Source: Azolla pinnata (Eukaryota > Streptophyta > Polypodiopsida > Salviniales > Salviniaceae). Taken from it: DNA of 21,847 nt. The notes under the pieces were generated by a model, which saw only the letters and a program-made list of their open reading frames with translations, searched no databases and was not told where the DNA came from. A program made the position numbers and the translations under genes. Positions 11,385 through 20,854 of the stretch are shown here, piece by piece. The stretch is taken from NCBI GenBank assembly GCA_037176905.1, contig JBBBWG010010368.1, positions 1 to 21,847 of the forward strand, written 5' to 3'. Within the stretch, counting starts at the first letter, position 1, and every line of letters starts with the position of its first letter.

Positions 11385-11801
11385 AGAGTATCAATAAATG
11401 TGAAGCTACTTATTTGATCTACAATGGCATGCATTACAATAGCTTAAGGACTGCAAAGAAGTTGGTCAGAGTTTGGCATTGGGTGGTGGTGTCTCATGTA
11501 CATATGCCCCCTTCCATCAGCTATTATTTTGAGGAGCAGGTGCATTTATCTTCTACTTAGTGAAGATTATCGGCATTTCTAGGACAAGAAGGATTCTTTT
11601 TAGTCCACAACTTTAGAGCAATAACATGTCTTGTCCACTATCAATAAGATGTAAGGGTGCAAATTTTGATTGAGCGTTTGTTCAGTTTCAGCAAAAGGAT
11701 CTTTTGCGATTCTCATCGTCCATTGTTTATTTCTTTTGCACTCTGTCTTGTAAAAATGGTGGATTCTAATTTCAACTATTCAAGCATACATTTCTGATGT
11801 C

Positions 11802-11930
11802 CTCTAATTCAGGAGTGTTTCTTGTCAACTTATAATATCTGATGGAGACACACTCTCTAATTGAGGGTTGTTTCTTATATAATATCTGATGGAGACATAT
11901 ACTCTCAAATTCAGGATTGTTTCTTTTGGT
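11802..11930 (+). repeat. Three-copy tandem repeat of about 50 bp
   Basis: CTCTAATTCAGGAGTGTTTC (11802), CTCTAATTGAGGGTTGTTTC (11855) and CTCAAATTCAGGATTGTTTC (11904) begin three units. The first two also share TATAATATCTGATGGAGACA. The repeat lies in the 3' region of the KH gene. Confidence 0.75.
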
Positions 11931-12017
11931 GTATTGACACTTCTCATGTAATTAATTGATTGTTTTATACCCACTGGAATAGCTAGGGAATCTCCTTGTG
12001 TGTACTGATTCTTTCAG

Positions 12018-12507
12018 ATGTCTACACCTGCCGGATTTCTTTGAACTATGGACTTATAAACTGTAAGTACTAGATCTCGTGGCTTCTCTTTTAGCTGCAG
12101 CAGCTTCTGACTGTTGCTTACTCACCAAATGAAGCAGAGCTACTGACATTGCATATGACACTTATGTTGACAATTATGCGGAGGAAGGTAATGTATCAAA
12201 TGCTTGAAGTGCCCATCTAACCAGCGCTTTCATTCTAATTAGAGAGATCAGAGATCTGAATGTCAAAGTAACGTTGTTCTGGCATTATTAAATACGCATG
12301 TTTTTCTTATGTAGTGACCAATTTTTTCTCTTAATGTTACTTGCCTTCTGTAGTGGACAAATGTTACTAGTGTGCAGTTGGGTACTAGTGTTTTTATCTT
12401 TTGTAGTATACTTATAAATGTGTTTTTTTTCACAGGTTATTGTGTAAGGTGCTACCTCTTGAAACTATCATGCGGCAGAGATCACCACTCAGCTTGACAA
12501 TTGGAAG
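12018..12507 (+). other. Splice-bounded exon-like segments downstream of the KH gene
   Basis: Three short segments are framed by good plant splice signals: 12018-12062 (acceptor TTCTTTCAG, donor GTAAGTA), 12101-12187 (acceptor TTTTAGCTGCAG, donor GTAATG) and 12436-12507 (acceptor TTTTTTTTCACAG, donor GTATGA). The 87-base middle segment is open in one frame but matches no protein I recognise. They could be 3'-untranslated exons or an alternative 3' end of the KH gene, a separate non-coding transcript, or chance. Confidence 0.3.
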
Positions 12508-12999
12508 GTATGAAGGTTGAATATTTGTAGTCTTCCAAGTTTAATAGTAGCGTTTTTGGTTAGGGTGCTTTCCCCTAGAGGCATTAGACCTGTCATCAGT
12601 GTGATAACATGGGAATGGTGTGAGTGGATCAGCATGTTGAAGGGGTATTAAGCTCTTTTTCATTCCATATAGGACCTGCGTAACTACAGTGTTAACTAAT
12701 AAAGTTTGGATGGAACTCTCATCCTAATGAGTCACTTACAGAGTGAATGCTAACTCTCATCACATTTAGAGATGAAAATGCTTTTGCGAAATTGCAAATT
12801 ACCTAAATATTAAGTGAAAAGTTGGTTGGTTTGGTGTATTAGGCGATGAACTGATCGGATACTATTTTTCCAATGTCGCTTTAAGCATCTATAGTATGTC
12901 TCTTTAAGCTTGGCGTATTATATACCAAGTAGTCACAGTGATCTCCTTTATTTTCTCTCCTTAATGTTTTCCTTTCTATTATCCTTTTAGTTAATTGCC

Positions 13000-14230
13000 C
13001 TCTGAAAAAAAGGGGTAAAAAATAGGAGGCACCTATCTCCCTGCAATGCCCTATATTCTAAGCTACCCAATGATGTCTCACAACTGCCGACTGTTGCTGC
13101 CAGAGAACTACCAAGGAGGATGGTAAAAACTGTCTCAAAGGGAACGCAAGATCCAAGGAGAAGCAATTTAGGTTGGAGAATAAATGCGAGATGTTTCAAA
13201 GTGAACATTTTGATAGACCGAGTTGGAAGTGATCTGTAGAGCTGTCATCAACAGTGTATCACTTCACAGGCTGGTGTTTTTCAGACAGTTCACATTCTCA
13301 AGAAGCCATTGTCTTGTGAATGACACTACACTTGATATACCCATTTCTTCACAAGCTATTCATCTTAACTAGTTGCACTAATGGAACTTAGATCTTTTAA
13401 ATGGGAGGTGGTTAGGTTAAAGGCTGTCCATCTTAAAGCCTCTTTAAGAATCTTTCTTTTTATAAAGAATCTTTAGTTGTGGGCTGCCCAACTTCCCAGA
13501 ACTAGTTTTTATCGACTTTAGAGCTTCTGTTGGACTGTTCTACTTCTGTCGACCGAACAGTTTCCTTCTATTAAGTGTTGACGGGGCCCTTTATACATTG
13601 AATTTGAACAGAGTCCAAAGGAGTTGCATAGTCAACAAATACGGCACAGTCTCAAAAAGTTGGGTAGTCCACTACTCAGGATTCAGGTAAAGCAGGCTCC
13701 TTAAGGGCCATGTAAATAGCATAGGATATATGAACTACTGGTGTCTTGATCCCATTATTTATCTTTCTTCGTAGGGCTTCCTCTTAATTATTTCCTTACA
13801 ATATTTGGCCTTTACCATTCACACATTATTACCTTGCAATGTACTGAAGTCATAGGATTTTCAAATCCACCCTATGATATTTTCTTTCAACAGCAGTGAT
13901 AGAAGATCAGTTATGTTCTACTTCTGTCTCTAGAGGATACAAAGAAGATGCAAGACGAAAGGCAAAGCAATTTCTTTGGAAAATAGGCCGAGTGAAGTTT
14001 CTGAATGGGCATTTTGATAGAGAGAAAAGTTAGGAAACAATTATGCGTTTAATTGGTCTACTCTTTTGTATTGGCATACGGTCTGCTTGGATAGGTGTGT
14101 AGAGCTGTTATAAACAATGTGATCACTTCACAGCCTTTAATGTTTCAGGGAGTTCACATCCTCGAGCAGCCATTATCTTGTGACTGATGTAGCAATTTCT
14201 GTACAAGCCTCTGCACCTCAATGGTTGATT
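13000..14230. repeat. Pair of diverged direct repeats about 0.9 kb apart
   Basis: A block at about 13095-13390 resembles one at about 13930-14215. Shared landmarks, in the same order, include AAGCAATTT, CATTTTGATAGA, TGTAGAGCTGT, TCACTTCACAG, GTTCACAT, AGCCATT and TCTTGTGA. The copies differ by many substitutions and small gaps. Their position beside a decayed copia fragment suggests old retrotransposon DNA, perhaps long terminal repeats, but no clear element ends or target duplications were found. Confidence 0.5.
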
Positions 14231-14408
14231 TTAGTGTCTAAAAGAGTGTGCCTAATGAAGATAATTCTTGATAGTGTCACCTGATTGCATCAGACAAAAC
14301 TGATTACAACAGCGCCGTGAATTTGGGAGGAGACTGCATGGACTTTTCTTTTTGCGAAAAACTCAGGTATATAACGACCGATACCCGGTATTGGTTGATA
14401 CCAACAAA

Positions 14409-14793
14409 TTGGATTATTCTGATGCTAAGGAATTAATGAAATCTATTCAAATCCTTCATTTCAATCCGGTTAACAGTAACTTTCTCACGTCTTGAATGTA
14501 GGCTGTCTTCTCCACCGATCAAAAGATCATCAGCATTGAGAAATGATGAAAAGCAAGTATTGGAGTGGTTTAAAATATAAATTGAGTTGCCTAATATTGG
14601 ATTTCCAGGTCCAATTCGGTGAGGCTACTGGTATTATCCTCGAATACCAAGATCTTGGCCCCGGTTTCAGCCTGTACAAAGGCATTTTTCTCTCAGCAAA
14701 TTGCATTTGGATGTTCTTTGCGGATATGAAGCCAGGTTATTAGATATCATGTCCACTTCCTCTTTGAGTCAGTTCATCTTCGAGGAAGGCATT
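14409..14793 (-). pseudogene. Decayed Ty1/copia reverse-transcriptase fragment
   Basis: Read on the minus strand from 14793, the translation shows copia RT landmarks in order and at about the right spacing. These are NAFLEDEL (family NAFLxGxL), PGF, LYRLKPGPRSWYSRI (family LYGLKQAPRAWYxRI), FLNADDLLIGGED (family YVDDLLI region) and IEMKDLNRFH then FLSIRIIQ (family FEMKDLGxxxxFLGIxI). There are in-frame stops between NAFL and PGF and one after NRFH, plus small frame disruptions. The Tyr-Val before the catalytic Asp pair is lost, so it cannot be active. Integrase, protease and clear terminal repeats were not recognised, so this is an old, truncated copy antisense to the neighbouring genes. Confidence 0.85.
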
Positions 14794-15585
14794 CTAGTGT
14801 AGGTGCACCCTCACTGGCTTAAATTTGAAGGTAACCTAAACTCTACACCATAAACCCTAAGGAAGGCTGGTTTAGGCTGAAGATCACTGACAGGGGCAAG
14901 GCCACTTAAGGTCAAGTGTTCCATAGTGTTCCTTCAGAGGAATGCCGTTGGGTATTCACCCCTACTATCCTCTGAAGAGAAAAATAAGATTATGTTCTAG
15001 CTCCAGAAATCTACCCTCGAATACAGAAGCATTTGAGTTGCAGTAACATGAAATAAGATATGCTCTAGCTCCATTATTTATCATTAAGTGCAGAAGCATA
15101 CATTAGCAGTAGAACAAGAGTGCTAGATTATATCCCTATGTATTTCAAGAGTCTTAATTATGATATTTACTAAACCTTCTAATCGGTAAGCTGTCTATGA
15201 AAGGCTTTTTTCCTTTTAACTGTTACGGAAGAATGCAGGGATTTCAAGGCTCGATTCACTCCAACAAAATACAAGTAGGGAAGAGTGCCCAAGAGTGATT
15301 CCGACTAATCGTTCTAGACAGATTTGGCTGGGCATGGGCTAATGTAATCAATATCTTCTAAGGTTCGGTTCCAAAAACAGATAGAAGACTTCATTCTGTT
15401 TACCTCTCTCTTTGTTTGATATCAGCATTCATTATTCTTCCTACTCGGAAGTCACATCGTCCTTTCCTCGCATATGCCTCAAAGCGTTTCACTTTTGATG
15501 TTTTATAGATTGAAATGCTAAGGTGCCTTGAAAACCAATCTGTGAAAGTTAACTATTCGCCAATTCAACTGCTTAAACCTAATGT
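14794..15585. other. Intergenic, no feature recognised
   Basis: The copia relic may extend slightly into the start of this stretch, but I cannot follow it further. A CTCTAGCTCCA-type sentence recurs loosely near 14995 and 15062. No gene or RNA is recognisable. Confidence 0.4.
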
Positions 15586-15589
15586 CGCT

Positions 15590-16110
15590 TTTTCTAGGTG
15601 GGTTTATGCTATACCATTAATCTGCTTAAACCTTATGTCACTTATTCTAAGTAAGCTTATGTTGCAATTAATCTGCCTAAACCTTATGTCGCTTATTCTA
15701 GGCGGGGTTTGTGCTGCAACTAATCTGCCGAAACCTCATGTTGCTTATTCTGGGCTGCCTAAAGCTTATTATGAGGTTTCTTATTCTAGGCTGCCTAAAG
15801 CTTATTTTGCTTAGTCTTGGTGGGTTTATGATACAATTAATGTGGCTGAAACCTTTAAACTGTATGCAACTTATTTTATGCTGTGTTTGTGTTGCAATTA
15901 ATCTGCATAGAGTATGTTGCTCAGGTTTATGTTGGGATTCATGTGCTTGAACTGTAATTACTGAACCTAGCAACAGTTTTCTGTTGTGAGTCACCTGCTT
16001 GAACTGTAATTACTGAACCCTAAACCTCAAGGCCTTAATGTCACCTTAGTTTGTGCAGGTTAGGTTGCAGTTGATCTGCCTAATCCCAAAAACCCTTATG
16101 TTGCTTAGTT
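15590..16110. repeat. Degenerate tandem array with 51-52 bp unit
   Basis: Units begin with ATTAATCTGCCTAAACC and continue with TTATGTCGCTTATTCTAGG, at about 15616, 15667 and 15719, followed by shorter and more diverged copies up to about 16110. A 23-base segment starting GCTTGAACTGTAATTACTGAA also occurs twice, near 15948 and 15994. Because 51 is a multiple of three, an open frame with a 17-residue period appears at 15515-15814; it resembles no known protein. Confidence 0.75.
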
Positions 16111-16149
16111 TAGGCAGGATTGTGGTACGACTTTAAGCTCCCTGAACCC

Positions 16150-16590
16150 TGTGAAGGCTGGAATCAAAACAGTAATATCAACGATATTATTCTGCATTAG
16201 CTCCTCTATCGAGGTTGGAAATTTTGGGTGGAGCTATGAGAGATCTCTCGATAATTTTGATAGGGAATGCCACTTTCTTTTTATAGAGTAGAGGTGTATA
16301 TACCAGCATGAATCGAGTTCACAATAAGCATGGGTGAGGTACAAATACGTAAGCAGCGGATCGAAACCCTAATGGTGGCATCAAGAAAAAGGAGAGGAGA
16401 TCTTGACTTAAAAAAAATTTGTTCTTCCTGATTCTGATATTGGATGAATAAAATCTTTGGAGTATGAGTGCCTCCGTTTCGCAAAGGCGCTTGAATATTC
16501 CTCCCGGAATCTGGCTTGACTAATCGATGAGTGATTGAAGCTCATATGAGGCTGCCACAAAGCAATCAATATTTACAGCTAAGTCCATCC
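16150..16590. other. Intergenic, no feature recognised
   Basis: No gene, RNA or clear repeat is visible. Short open frames on the minus strand (for example 16281-16484) have no recognisable content. Confidence 0.45.
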
Positions 16591-16594
16591 TTTT

Positions 16595-16613
16595 GGGGGG
16601 GGGGGGGGGGGGG
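16595..16613 (+). repeat. G homopolymer of 19 bases followed by purines
   Basis: An uninterrupted run of 19 G is followed by AAAAAGAAAAA. Such runs can form G-quadruplexes and are error-prone in sequencing, so the exact length is uncertain. Confidence 0.9.
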
Positions 16614-16769
16614 AAAAAGAAAAACCCCACCACCAACTTCCTCCCCCACCTAAAAACAAGACTCATTATGCAGAGTATCTTAATTGACTTCATATCCAAG
16701 TAGAACCGATGTAGTAGTCGAGCCTTTGCATGGTTCACATCAGAACAGCTGATGATTCCATGATTCCAT

Positions 16770-16812
16770 GATGACGACGACGACGACGACGACGACAACG
16801 ATGATGATGATG
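16770..16812 (+). repeat. GAC/GAT trinucleotide microsatellite
   Basis: GACGAC triplets change to GATGAT just before the left arm of the inverted repeat at 16821. Confidence 0.8.
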
Positions 16813-16820
16813 GTGCGATT

Positions 16821-16990
16821 AGATCTCCTTCCATAAGTCGCTCGCGATAAGCTTACAAGCGCAAGAACGCAATAAGCACGAATCATCATCATCAATTATG
16901 GAGTTCAACATGTGAATCAGCGATGTGGCTCGTGCTTATCGTGCTCTTGCGCTTGTAAGCTAGCTGCGAGCGACTTATGGAAGGAGATCT
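16821..16990. other. Long inverted repeat, candidate small-RNA (MIRNA-like) hairpin
   Basis: The left arm 16821-16881 and right arm 16930-16990 are near-perfect reverse complements. Of 61 positions, 54 pair by Watson-Crick rules, 3 by G-U wobble, and 4 mismatch (near 16847, 16849, 16867 and 16871). The arms begin AGATCTCCTTCCATAAGTCG on the left and end with its exact complement on the right. The loop is 48 bases (16882-16929). No insertions or bulges are needed within the 61 positions. Weaker pairing continues outward (GGTGCGATT against GATCGGGGCGCC). Arm length, loop size and internal mismatches fit a plant microRNA precursor, but no arm segment matches a conserved plant microRNA I can recall. 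A miniature transposon or chance inverted duplication is also possible; no target-site duplication was seen. Confidence 0.6.
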
Positions 16991-17180
16991 GATCGGGGCG
17001 CCAAATATCTGCTGAGCATGTCATTATCACAGGCGGAATTGAACGGAATGATTAGGGGGGAAGCACGTAAAGGCGGAATATTCCCTTCGAGTGCTTGTGA
17101 TTTTGTTGGGTGGTGTTCATCAGATCCCCTCTGCATGTCAAGATCGATCGAGTACTGTCTCTGCCTGTACAGAGAGTCAA

Positions 17181-17187
17181 TATAAAT
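17181..17187 (+). promoter_or_regulatory. Possible TATA box of the elongin-B-like gene
   Basis: TATAAAT lies in a mixed-composition context about 90 bases before a candidate ATG at 17275 that is directly followed by GTGAGC, a plausible donor. Transcription would start near 17210-17220. Support is positional only. Confidence 0.35.
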
Positions 17188-17308
17188 TGGTTCGTCTCGT
17201 CTCGTCTGGTGAAGGTGTGAAACCAGCCCCATTTCCCATTGTCAGGAAGTTGGCATCAGGCTCTGAGTAGAGACATGGTGAGCTCCTTGTTTCTCTTTGT
17301 TTGCTCTT

Positions 17309-17366
17309 CTTCTTCTTCTTCTTCTTCACCACCATAATCATCATCATCAGCATCATCATCATCACT

Positions 17367-17411
<45 letters not shown>

Positions 17412-17432
17412 TTCTTCTTCTTCTTCTTCTTC
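17309..17432 (+). repeat. CTT-CAT-CTT compound trinucleotide microsatellite
   Basis: A TTC run, then a long, mostly pure CAT run (about 17337-17410), then another TTC run. It probably lies in the first intron or leader of the elongin-B-like gene. Homopeptide open frames here (Phe-, Ile- or Met-rich) are artefacts of the repeat. Confidence 0.9.
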
Positions 17433-17609
17433 CGGAGGATGTCATGCATTGTAAGCCTCTGTGCAAAAATTGATCGTGACAATCTCGAACAGAACGCAGA
17501 AGTTTGTGATTCATACGACGCGGTGCTAACTACGCTGCAGTTGGGGATGTGGAGACGAGAAAGCGTTTGTTTGCATGCGCATGTTGCGAAGTTCTAGGGT
17601 TAGGGTTTT

Positions 17610-17630
17610 TTTTTTTTTTTTTTTTTTTTG
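17610..17630 (+). repeat. Poly-T tract before the acceptor of the elongin-B-like gene
   Basis: About twenty consecutive T, preceded by TAGGGTTAGGG. The acceptor CCCGCAG at 17679-17685 follows about 50 bases later, so this may serve as an over-long polypyrimidine stretch. Confidence 0.6.
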
Positions 17631-17688
17631 GCGGGGGGTTTCGGTCGGGAAACGAGCCTTGACGGAGTGCGCTTGGCTCCCGCAGGCG

Positions 17689-19458
17689 ATGCACGTGCGC
17701 GTGAAGAGGAGGAAGTCGACGTATTTCGTGCTCTGCGACCCGTCGGACATGATCGTGCGCGTGAAGCAGAACCTGCAGGAGCTCACGGGGCACCCCGTGA
17801 GGAGCCAGCGCCTTGTCCTCGTCGGCACCTGCCACGTCCTCGACGACGACAAGACGCTGGCCCAGCAGCAGGTGAATCAATCGATATGTTGCTTGCACAT
17901 TGGTCCGCGGTTGGTGTGTTCGTGACAATCGGTTCAGGGTTTTACGGTTCAGGGTTTTAAGGTTCAAGGGTTTAGGGTTCAGGGTTTGGGGTTTAGGACT
18001 TACGTGTTTCCGTGATGGTCAGTTTAGGGTTATAGGTGGTGTCCATGACGTTCGGCTCAGGGTTCAAGGTACAGGATTTAGGGTTTCGGTGCGTCCATGA
18101 TGTTCGATTCAGGGTTTAAGTTTCAGGGTTTTAGGGTTTAAGTTCCAGGGTTCAGGGTTTAGGGTTTAAGTTTCAGGGTTTTAGGGTTTAAGTTCCAGGG
18201 TTTAGGGTTTAAGTTTCAGGATTCAGGGTTTAAGTTCCAGGGTTCAGGGTTTAAGTTCCAGGGTTTAGGGTTTAAGTTTCAGGGTTTTAGGGTTTAAGTT
18301 CCAGGGTTCAGGGTTTAAGTTCCAGGGTTTAGGGTTTAAGTTTCAGGATTTAGGGTTTAAGTTTCAGGGTTTAGGGTTTAAGTTTCAGGGTTTAGGGTTT
18401 AAGTTTCAGGTTTAGGGTTTAAGTTTCAGGGTTTAGGGTTTAGGGTTTAGGGTTTATGTTTGAGGGTTTATGTTTGAGGGTTTAGGGTTTGAGTTTAAGG
18501 GTTTACAATTTAGGGTTTAGGGTCTAGGGTTTAGGGTTGAGGGTTTAGAGTTTAGGGTTTAGGTTTTTTTATCTCGTCGAAGAGAATTTCCAACGGCCAT
18601 GACGAACACATCCAAACTCCCTTAGAAAGGGCACACGCCTTTTTGGCGCTTTAGGGTTTAGGGTTTAGGGTTGTAAAAGCAGTTCTGTGTCATGGCATTA
18701 GGGTTTAGGGTTTAGGGTTTAAAAAGGCGATTCCGCATCGCCGATGGGACACTTTAGGATCGACTCGGATGTTTCGATCACAGGATTTTTCCGCATAAAA
18801 AAGAAAAAGGCGGAACGTGAGAATTCCACGCTAGCGTCAAACGATTAAAACAAGCGGCTTCAAAATTCCAAACGTGCGGGGCATAACGTCGCTCCTTAAT
18901 TCTGGACTTTTGGTCACGGATTCCGCGTTGTCGTTAATCGTGGCCCTAATCATCGGCTTCCTGCTGTGTAATTAACCAGGTCCGGAACAACGCGATCATA
19001 GCCATGACGCTTCGGAAGAGTGAGTCCGCGGAGAAGATCAATATGAACTCATTTGCGACGTTTTTCTTTTCCTTTTTTTCTTCATTAGATCCATTATCAA
19101 ACTTGCATTCCAGCTTTTGAAAAAAAATAATTGTGGGAGGGCTTGAATTCTAAACCCTAAACCCTAAACCCTAAACCCTAAAAAAATTGTGGGAGGACTT
19201 GAATTCTAACCCTAAACCCTAAACCCTAAAACCTAAAAAAATTGTGGGAGGACTTGAATTCTAACCCTAAACCCTAAACCCTAAACCCTAATTCTAAATC
19301 CTTAAACCCTAAAAATTCAAGCCCTAAATTTTGAGTGCTCGTCGCATGTCAGATCTAAAGCTCTAAACTCTGAATTCCGTTGAAATCTGGCAGGCAACGG
19401 CGAATGGGAAGACATCGAGATCGACAACATGAACGACGACGAGTTCGATAGTGATTAA
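17689..19458 (+). CDS. Elongin-B-like ubiquitin-fold protein, three coding exons
   Basis: Exons 17689-17871, 18980-19019 (only 40 bases) and 19394-19458 join in phase through GT-AG introns to give 95 residues. The start MHVRVKRRKSTYFVLCDPSD resembles elongin B (for example the human N-terminus with a basic patch then a Thr-x-Phe strand). The ubiquitin-like core includes VKQNLQELTGHPVRSQRLVL and VLDDDKTLAQQQ, then NNAIIAMTLRK and an acidic tail GEWEDIEIDNMNDDEFDSD. Plant homologues of about this size exist (Arabidopsis At5g57860-type). In animals elongin B is a ubiquitin-fold adaptor with elongin C in transcription and cullin ligase complexes; the plant role is inferred. An upstream ATG at 17275 followed by GTGAGC could splice to 17686 and add Met-Ala. 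The first exon is much richer in GC than the exons of the other two genes. Both introns are filled with telomere-type repeats. Confidence 0.85.
17926..18565 (+). repeat. Degenerate TTTAGGG telomere-type array in intron 1 of the elongin-B-like gene
   Basis: Units such as GGTTTAGGG, GGTTCAGGG, TTTCAGGGTTTTAGGG and TTTAAGTTCCAGGG alternate, with a short pure run at 18430-18454. Higher-order blocks (TTTAAGTTTCAGGG and TTTAAGTTCCAGGG) repeat between about 18110 and 18430. The G-rich strand is the coding strand. Confidence 0.95.
18648..18721 (+). repeat. Two short pure TTTAGGG runs in the same intron
   Basis: Runs of about three units each at 18650-18672 and 18698-18720, separated by unrelated sequence, in the same G-rich orientation as the main array. 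Confidence 0.9.
19130..19312 (-). repeat. CCCTAAA array with interleaved 55-bp modules in intron 2
   Basis: Three modules starting TTGTGGGAGGRCTTGAATTC at 19131, 19187 and 19242 (periods 56 and 55) each lead into three or four CCCTAAA units. The array is opposite in orientation to that of intron 1. It ends with AATTCAAGCCCT, the reverse complement of AGGGCTTGAATT at its start, so the whole block has inverted ends. Confidence 0.9.
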
Positions 19459-20760
19459 ACTCGGCGCGTAAAAAAAACCTAGTCCATGTAATCCGCGTTA
19501 TGAACCGGACCCTAAACCAAAGTCGGCTCGCGATCGTTGCTCGACGTTACTACGCATTTGTAACTAGTTGTAAAATTGCAGCCGAGCGTTTGAAATACAA
19601 TATGATTGGGCACATCCGAGCGACGTTTGCTGTGCACCTTTGATCCCGAGCCCCGCCATCGTTTCTTCTATCGAGTTGTCTATAATCACTTAAAAAATCT
19701 CCGTGCTTCAGGCTGATGAACTTTATCACCATTCGTAAAAATCAATGAAGCTGATTCGATTGGTAAACGATAATGAGTTCAAGTCCTTTAAAAATATATG
19801 GCATCTTATACGATGATTCGGTTTTAAGATGCTAAACCCTAAACCCTAAACCAGATATGATCATAAGACAATCAAGTACATTGATCAAGTTTTGAACCTA
19901 CGAACCAATGTATGAAATCACAGCAATGTAAACATGCGTAGTAGTAGCGTAGCTATCTAATCGTACAAGAGTGCATATATTACACACATGTTAAGCTTGT
20001 TTCTCAACGACTTCGTTACACGTAAATAGTAAGTACGGAAGCAAATGCAGCAACATGTTGCTCTTCTTCCGGGTTTTCGAAAACCCTAAAAAAGCCACAG
20101 CCTAAAATTCAGGAACATTCCCTAACTTTGGATGGTCGCAGTCATCGGCGAAATGATTCGATTCCGAAACCCCAACAAGTCGTCGATTTCGGCTCTGAAG
20201 CTGTCTGGGTACCATCAGACAGAAGCATCGTTTGATTCGCGATTGCAAGCACAAGCTCTTCTGTGGATCGTGACGTGGCCCACATGCTAATGTCGGCTCG
20301 CATGAAGCGATTGAGATCGTCGAGATACGGAAGGAAACATTCTGTGGCTCCGCGAATTATTACAACGATGTCCAGAAGAAGTTTTCGAAAACAAGTTGGT
20401 TTCAACATGGGAGAATTGCCAGGAAAGCGGCTAACAAAATTATCAATTACATTTTAACGCCTGCTAAAATTTTAAAAAAAATTGCAAATCTAACGCCTAC
20501 TCTCTCACATTTCACTAGAAATTAACGTCCAAGTAACTCCATCAGTATAACGTCAATTGATTTTATTCCTAATCGATTCCCACCAATTGATCTTGATCGA
20601 TTCCCGTACTGTATGCAATAAGCAAAAGTTTAACAATTTTAGAATCCGATTAATTGATTGACACGTTAATTTGCTATTGATCAGCTAATTGAATGTTAAT
20701 CAATTAATTGAGCGCGAATCGCAATCTGAAAGCCTCACGAACGTCACAATACATGTTCAC
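19459..20760. other. Intergenic region between the elongin-B-like gene and telomere-like DNA
   Basis: No recognisable gene. Short open frames at 20142-20408 (minus) and 20263-20457 (plus) overlap and match nothing I know. Two to three CCCTAAA units occur at 19832-19852, and AATTGAT-type motifs recur between 20550 and 20710 (CAATTGAT then TCGATTCCC appears twice near 20553 and 20584). Confidence 0.5.
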
Positions 20761-20854
20761 ATGGGCCGGGCTTCGATCGAGGGTCTCAGGGCTCAGGGCG
20801 CAGGATGCAGGATGCAGAAACATTAGAAGCGTCACGATCTTTTCAGGGTCTCTT

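Larger units (their letters stand above)
11385..12990. other. Region downstream of the KH gene
   Basis: This should include the KH 3' untranslated region. Apart from the three-copy repeat and the exon-like segments listed separately, I see no gene. Stops are dense in all frames. Confidence 0.45.

Noticed and set aside
14543-14743. Plus-strand open frame of 66 residues
   Set aside because: It is antisense to the copia RT fragment, which explains the sequence better.
14935-14990. Plus-strand WVFTP-like peptide resembling a copia motif
   Set aside because: It is on the opposite strand to the clear RT relic, is only a few residues long and is followed at once by a stop.
17301-17597. Phe/Ile-rich frame (plus) and Met-rich frame (minus) over the microsatellite
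   Set aside because: They are translations of CTT and CAT triplet runs, probably within an intron or leader.
20142-20457. Overlapping small frames on both strands
   Set aside because: No family resemblance, no splice context and no supporting neighbours.
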